Made by a program: the position numbers and the translations under genes. A stretch of DNA of 64,000 nt from Porodaedalea pini (taxonomy: Eukaryota > Basidiomycota > Agaricomycetes > Hymenochaetales > Hymenochaetaceae), in contig NBAY01000039.1 of the NCBI GenBank assembly GCA_002794775.1, forward strand, positions 124,001 to 188,000, given 5' to 3'. Numbering within the stretch: the stretch's first letter is position 1; each line of letters begins with the position of its first letter. The notes beneath the pieces were generated by a model that saw only the letters and a program-made list of their open reading frames with translations, made no database searches and was not told the DNA's origin. Below are positions 58,458 to 64,000 of this stretch, in pieces.

Positions 58458-58617
58458 ACTTTCACCTTTTCCTTTATTATATTCGTCCTTTTCATTATAT
58501 TTACCCATCTTACACAATCACTCCCACACTGCCTTCATTCGTTCTATTCCCACTCGTTAGGTAATATAGTCTCACGGTCATCGCTATATAAGGTCTCAGG
58601 AATCGCATGAACTCCTT

Positions 58618-59534
58618 GTTCTGCTTTTCCTCTTACCTCTACGACGACCTAGGTGAGACTCGTCCCCCTTGTATTAGTTTAGACTTGTATTAATCCTCTT
58701 ACCTCCGCGACGACCTAGCCTGAGTACAGCATGTCCCGAGTACCCACTCGAGTATAGCACGTCCCAGACGACAGTCAGCCGAGGCCTGCCCAGTCTGAGT
58801 CGTCTCCCGGACTCCCGCCTAACATAAAAGCAGAACCCCACCCAGGCTCATCCCCAGCGTACGTCGTCGCTGTCGACTCGCCTTCACTCGGTCTAGAGGA
58901 GCGCTCCCCTCGACGGACTTGACGTGTAGAACCCCTAAATGACAAACCCTCAACCCTGCCCGGACGTTTTCGGATGTTCGTGTATTACGTAAACCTACAC
59001 CCGACCTTTCCCGACCCTGGCTCTCTGCCTCTCCCTCTGGTGGAGGAACCATCTGACCTGGATGTGGGTAACACACCGTGTACAGTCCTCGACGTCGTTG
59101 TCGATTGTGATCTCGGCCGCCTCCTTCCGTTTGGTCATCAAACTCGCCGACGAACCTGTCCTTCATCAGCGTAACATACATCCGGACAACCAGCCCCTAC
59201 CTGTTCCCCCCCCGACATAGTCAAGATAGATCTCACCGAGGAACAACAGCGGGCTTTCCCCTCTTCTTCACGCTACAACGCGGAACGCCAATCGTACGTA
59301 GCGGACAACAGAAATCACGTCACTCATAATCTCTGGTGGAGTGACACTAGGCACGCCTGGTACTCGACTGACCCGTCTTCCAGCGAGCGAACTCGTTGGG
59401 CACCTTGACCTCCCTGTGCACCATCATCACCGACAGTCTCAACATCGTCGGTCGTCCTCCCAAGCGAACCAGGAGGCTATCGTACACCCCGTAGAGACTC
59501 GTCACCGCTGACACCCCCTGAACGCCTGACACAT
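58618..59534 (+). repeat. Probable 5' LTR and leader of the gypsy element
   Basis: Noncoding and GC-rich. It contains an internal direct repeat, CCTCTTACCTC-N2-CGACGACCTAG, at about 58629-58652 and 58695-58718, as is common in LTR U3 regions. CATAAAAGCAGA at 58823-58834 is a possible TATA-like element. No primer-binding site was identified. Confidence 0.45.
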
Positions 59535-60617
59535 ATGCCCATACCAGCGATGGCTGAAGGTTTCACTCAAAGGCAGCAACAAGAGATCGCAGCGATCGTA
59601 GCTGCCGCCTTCACCCGAGCAGCAACGAATGCCCCTGCAGCCCAAGCTCCAGCTCCCTCGATTGACGTCGCCCGGCCACGTGAATTCGCTGGTGGCGATG
59701 ATTACCTCGACTTCAAGCGCGAAGTCCTACTCTTCGTCTCGGCGAACCCCACGAGGTATCCCTCGTCGTTGAGCAAGATCTATGTCGCCCTCTCTTACCT
59801 CAAGGGTGGCAACGCGTCGACGTGGGCGCAAAACTACGTCCAGGAATTCACAACGAATGGCGTCGTGAGCTTTACGGACGACTGGGCCAAGTTCCAGGAA
59901 CGACTGGATGCCTCCTTCGATGATCCGAACAGGAAGGAGAAGGCGCTGAAGAAGTTCCGAGACAAGATCCAGAAGGACCTCTCCGCCGACCAGTTTTTCC
60001 AGGACCTCGACGTGATCATCAAGGCAGCGGAGCTGAAGGACGAAGGCATCATTTGTGACCGCTTGCAATGCGCGATGAACATCGAGGTGGTCCACGGCGT
60101 GTTGAGGTCGACGCCCGTGCCAACAACGTATGAGGCATGGAAAAAGAAGGCCATTGAGATCAATCGGGGCGAACAGCAGATTCGCGCCATCCAACGAGGT
60201 CGTACATTGCCGTTCATGCCCCGTCCGACACCCCAACAAGGGCCTCCTGCACGCCGACAGATAGCAGCCCCGCACGCCGATAAGCGTGACGCGACAGGCA
60301 TCACTTTCGGAGGTGCCGGCCAACCGATGGACGTCTCGATGAATGAGGCGCAACGAAAGCGCGCATGCTGGATTTGCGGCGGACTGGGACACTTTAAGGA
60401 CAAATGTCCACAGGCGAAGCCGATCATCCAGCGTATGTTGGAACTGATGGCACCGGGCGAGCGCCGCCTCATCGCTGACGAGCTCAGCGCGATGAAGGAG
60501 TCGGCATTCGAGGAAGTCGTGGACACTCGAAGGTCGACGGTGGAGGACTATGTGGAGGAAGAAGATAATGACGAAGAGGTCGTCGACTCGCAGGGTTTTG
60601 CGAGTGGTCAGGCGTAG
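59535..60617 (+). CDS. gypsy gag polyprotein
   Basis: An intact 360-codon frame with a retrotransposon gag domain (FAGGDDYLDFKREVLLFV, YVALSYLKGGNASTWAQNY, DFDDPNRKEKALKKF-like stretch) and a CCHC zinc knuckle, CWICGGLGHFKDKC. The tail is acidic. The start could also be the second Met (MAEGFTQRQQ). The pol frame lies in another register and begins after the gag stop at 60615-60617. Confidence 0.88.
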   Translation: MPIPAMAEGFTQRQQQEIAAIVAAAFTRAATNAPAAQAPAPSIDVARPREFAGGDDYLDFKREVLLFVSANPTRYPSSLSKIYVALSYLKGGNASTWAQNYVQEFTTNGVVSFTDDWAKFQERLDASFDDPNRKEKALKKFRDKIQKDLSADQFFQDLDVIIKAAELKDEGIICDRLQCAMNIEVVHGVLRSTPVPTTYEAWKKKAIEINRGEQQIRAIQRGRTLPFMPRPTPQQGPPARRQIAAPHADKRDATGITFGGAGQPMDVSMNEAQRKRACWICGGLGHFKDKCPQAKPIIQRMLELMAPGERRLIADELSAMKESAFEEVVDTRRSTVEDYVEEEDNDEEVVDSQGFASGQA

Positions 60618-60652
60618 CCATCGGGGCAACTGACCAAGAAGAACAAGGGACT

Positions 60653-63600
60653 TTGAATCCGGACTCGCTAAAATATAACCAACCGTCTGTACAATACATA
60701 GATGCAAACGATGTCGATGGTTTTCCCGATTACAAAGTCCCCACCGGTGTGAACAAAGATGAAGAGTACGAGCAACTGTTCATGAGAGGAACTGGCGGAC
60801 GCCAGCTGGACCTTCTCCTGACCGTCGAGCATGAAATAGCGGGTGAGGCGAGAGAGGTAGATGCGCATGCCCTTGTGGATTCGGGATGCACGGGATCTTG
60901 CATCGACGTCAGGTTCGTCGAGAGGTACGGGTTGGAAACGAAACGCTACATTCGACCCCTCGCGGTACTCAATGCCGATGGCACGCACAATGAGGCCGGA
61001 TTGATCGAGGAGTACGTTGACGTCGAGCTCATGATCGGCCGTCACTAGGAAAGGATCGTCCTCGCAGTAACGTCCCTAGCGTCGTCAAACATCTTCCTGG
61101 GGTACGACTGGCTTCGACGTCACAATCCGGAGGTCGACTGGAAAACGGGTTCGATCGAATTCACCCGCTGTCCAGAAGAATGTGCGATCAAGAGGGAGCC
61201 GGTGGAGGACCTAGGCAAGGTGAAGAAGGTGGTGGAACAGATGAGGAGGGTGAGTGAGATGCGAATGGACAAGGCATCCTGGCCCACATACCTCGACGAC
61301 TACGCCGACGTTTTCAGCGAAAAAGGTTTCGAGAAGCTGCTGGAACACCGACCCTGGGACCATGTCATCGACTTGAAGCCCGACTTCAAACCGAGCGACT
61401 GTAAGATCTACCCACTCACGCCAACTGAGCAGCAGTCACTCAAGGACTTCCTTGATGAAAATCTGAAATCGGGTCGCATTCGACGGTCGATATCGCCCAT
61501 GGCGTCGCCCTTCTTCTTCATTAAGAAGGCCGACAAATCGCTACACCCGATCCAGGATTACCGTAAGCTCAATGACGGTACGATCAAGAACAAGTATCCC
61601 CTCCCTCTCATTGACGAACTCGTCGACAAGGTCAAGAAAGCGAAGTACATCACTAAGCTTGACCTTCGCTGGGGGTACTACAATATCCGGATCCGCGAGG
61701 GTGACAAATGGAAGGCAGTGTTTCGCACGAACATGGGCCTCTTCGAACCGACGGTCATGTTTTTTGGCCTTTGCAACGCGCCGGCCACGTTCCAGGCCTT
61801 TGTCAACCACATCTTTAAGGACCTAATCTACACGAACTTGATCATCGTATACCTCAACGACATCCTGATCCTCTTGGAAACCATGGAGGAGCATATCGAC
61901 ACGTCGAGGCGCGTACTCCAGATCCTCCGAGAAAATGGCCTGTACCTGAAGCTGGAGAAGTGCGAGTTTGATGCCAAGGTCGTCAAATACCTCGGCCACA
62001 TCATTGGCAATGGCGAAATCAGGGCTGACCCGGCAAAGACGGAGGCGATTGCGAACTGGCCAGTCCCACGGAACCTCAAGGAGCTGCAACAGTTCCTCGG
62101 TATGGGAAACTGGCTGAGACGGTTTATTAAGGACTACAGCAAGGTGGTCCAACCATTGACGTCGTTAACGGGCAAGAAGGACTGGGTATGGGAGACCGAA
62201 CAGCAGGAAGCGTTCGAGGAGCTGAGATGACGTCTCTGCTCACCTCCAGTCCTAGCCATCGCCAATGACGAGGGCCCTTTCCGTGTAGAAGTGGACTCGT
62301 CGAACTTTGCGCTCGGTGGTGTGTTGTTGCAGAAGCAGGAAGGGAAGTGGAGGGTGATCGCCTACAGGTCAGAAGCACTTGAACCGGCGGAACGAAACTA
62401 CGAGATCTACGACAAGGAGATGCTTGCGATTGTTTCGGCGCTCAAGGAGTGGCGACAATACCTCCTTGGCGCTCGCCACAAGATTGAAATCTGGTCTGAC
62501 CACGTCAACCTCACCTACTTCAGGTCGGCACAGAAGCTGAGCTATCGCCAAGCTCGCTGGCAGACCGAACTTGAAGAATTCAACTTCCACCTCGAACACA
62601 AGTCGGGCAAGACGATGGGCAAGGCCGACCTGCTATCGCGCAAGGCGGGCTATGATCAGGGCAAGGATGACAACGATGGGGTCGTGTTCATCAAGGATAA
62701 GTGGTTGAACCGTGGAGTGGTGCGGACATCGCGCGACGAGGTGTTGGAACGAGTGGGTGAAGCGCAGAGGGCACAGGACGAGTCGGAGAGGCCTACGGGT
62801 TTGGTGGAGGTCGACAAGTTGTGGCGGATGAAAGGCAAGGTGTATGTTCCATTGACAATAAAGGAGGCCGTGTTGCGGGAGTGCCACGACTCAGTTCTGG
62901 CTGGTCATTCGGGAGCGTCGAAAACAGTAGAACTCGTCCGTCACGATTTCTGGTGGGCATCAATGTTCTCCGACGTCCGAGCATACGTCCGAGGATGCGA
63001 CTGTTGTCAACGGACGAAAGCCTTAAGAACGTCGAGGTCCAGACCGCTTCATCCAAACGCTGTCCCTGAAGGACCCTGGGAAATTGTTACGGTCGACCTA
63101 ATCGGAGAGCTCCCGGACTCCAAGGGACACAACGCGATCTGCGTCTTCGTGGATAGGTTCTCGAAGCAGATGCACGCGATCCCGATGACGACGAGGCTGT
63201 CAGCAGAAGGCATGGCCCAGCTGTACTGCGACCACGTCTTCCGCCTCCATGGCCTACCGAAGAAGATCATCCACGACCGAGGCACGCAGTTCGATGCGTC
63301 AATGATGAAGGAGCTGTACAAGCTTCTGCACATTGAAGGCAACCCGTCGACAGCGTACCATCCACAGACGGATGGTCAAACGGAACGCGTTAACCAAGAG
63401 CTTGAACAGTACCTTCGACTCTTCATTAACCATCGGCAATCGGACTGGAAGGACTGGCTCCCCCTCGCAGAGTTCACATACAACAACCGCGAACACTCAG
63501 CAACGAAGATGTCCCCCTTCTACGCGAACACAGGACGTCACCCCTTGAGCTTCGACACGATGCGAACCTCATCTGCTAACATGTCAGCGGAAGAATTCGC

Positions 63601-64000
63601 AAAACACATCAAGGAGACTCATCGCGTCGCTAAGGACAACCTAGTCAAGGCAGCAGAGGACATGAAGCGCTACCATGACCGGACAGCAGGAGCTTCGGTG
63701 GAGTACAAGGCTGGAGACAAGGTCTTCCTTGACGGGCGAAACATCAGTACGGACTTGCCGACAAAGAAACTCGCAGACAAATAGTACGGCCCCTTTGACG
63801 TCGTCGACAAGATAGGAGCGAGCGCATACAAGCTCAAACTCCCAAAGCGATGGAAAAAGGTCCACCCTGTCTTCAACGAAGCCCTACTGAAACCCGCCGT
63901 CGAACCGTCCTTTGAAAGCCAGAAGCAACCGCCACCGCCGCCGCCAGACATCGTCGACAACGAGGAGGAGTACGAACTCGAGGAAGTCTTAGACTCACGT
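60653..64000 (+). pseudogene. gypsy pol polyprotein, three in-frame stops
   Basis: One continuous frame to the window end apart from stops at 61046-61048, 62228-62230 and 63782-63784. Protease: ALVDSGCTGSCID. Reverse transcriptase: MASPFFFIKKADKSLHPIQD, TKLDLRWGYYNIRI, FGLCNAPATFQ and the box IVYLNDILIL, where the first Asp of the usual YLDD is Asn (61856-61858). RNase H: VEVDSSNFALGGVLL, YDKEMLAIV, IWSDHVNLTYF. Integrase: zinc-binding ECHDSVLAGHSG and CDCCQRTK, then catalytic VTVDLIGELP and DRGTQFDASMMKEL, and GQTERVNQ. The three stops and the Asn are each one transition from expected codons. No frameshift is needed, so the element decayed by point mutation only. Confidence 0.88.

Larger units (their letters stand above)
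53166..58617 (+). mobile_element. Non-LTR retrotransposon (LINE) with two open frames
   Basis: ORF1 (53166-55397) encodes a gag-like protein and ORF2 (55404-58457) an endonuclease, reverse transcriptase and partial RNase H, the layout of Tad/I-type fungal LINEs. The 3' end is unclear. The RNase H domain is cut short and LTR-like sequence starts around 58618, so the gypsy element may have inserted into or next to the LINE tail. No poly(A) tail is visible. Confidence 0.8.
58618..64000 (+). mobile_element. Ty3/gypsy LTR retrotransposon, right end outside the window
   Basis: Order: LTR-like leader, gag with a zinc knuckle, then protease, reverse transcriptase, RNase H and integrase in one frame. 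RNase H before integrase is the Ty3/gypsy order. The 3' LTR is not in the window, so LTR limits and target duplication cannot be measured. The start at 58618 (TGTTCTGC) is a guess based on the usual TG start. Confidence 0.85.

Noticed and set aside
59727..60707. 326-codon minus-strand frame
   Set aside because: Shadow of the gypsy gag frame on the opposite strand.

Overview
The window looks like genomic DNA of a filamentous basidiomycete, probably an agaricomycete. The evidence is short GT..AG introns of about 50-60 nt in nearly every gene, class I hydrophobins, a fungal C-4 methylsterol oxidase, an AzgA-type purine permease, and fungal Tad/I-like and Ty3/gypsy retroelements. The species cannot be named. 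Because genes are split into short exons, I rebuilt models by hand from splice signals, reading frame and conserved motifs. Coordinates of spliced genes run from start codon to stop codon, and exon limits are in the evidence text.

Left part (1-16 kb): two class I hydrophobin genes point away from each other (2531-3044 minus, 7004-7505 plus) with about 4 kb of apparently gene-free DNA between them. Downstream of the second lies one copy of an approximately 872-bp segmental duplication. It carries the 3' end of a DnaJ gene whose intact parent is at 14027-15683. Between the two copies is a decayed trypsin-like protease gene (9305-13343, minus). A 2.1-kb insertion in its last intron carries a frameshifted HMG-box gene fragment and a tRNA-like sequence.

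Core housekeeping block (14-31 kb): DnaJ-X co-chaperone (minus), arginyl-tRNA synthetase (plus, with a possible mitochondrial presequence exon), tyrosyl-tRNA synthetase (plus), an uncharacterised multi-pass membrane protein (minus), tafazzin-like acyltransferase (minus), an unrecognised gene (minus), a paralogue of the membrane protein (plus) and ERG25 (plus).

Array (31-38.6 kb): three head-to-tail copies of a protein-kinase-like gene with a disabled catalytic loop. The spacers hold decayed copies of the ERG25 3' end, so the duplicated unit was about 2.5 kb of ERG25 tail plus kinase gene.

Right part (39-64 kb): an AzgA-family purine permease gene (minus), a long gene-poor stretch with simple repeats, two TA-flanked MITE-like elements, a scrambled prolyl-tRNA synthetase pseudogene, a glutathione S-transferase gene (minus), a non-LTR retrotransposon with a dead reverse transcriptase motif, and a Ty3/gypsy element running off the window. 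Both retroelements are disabled by single changes that can each be explained by a C-to-T or G-to-A transition.
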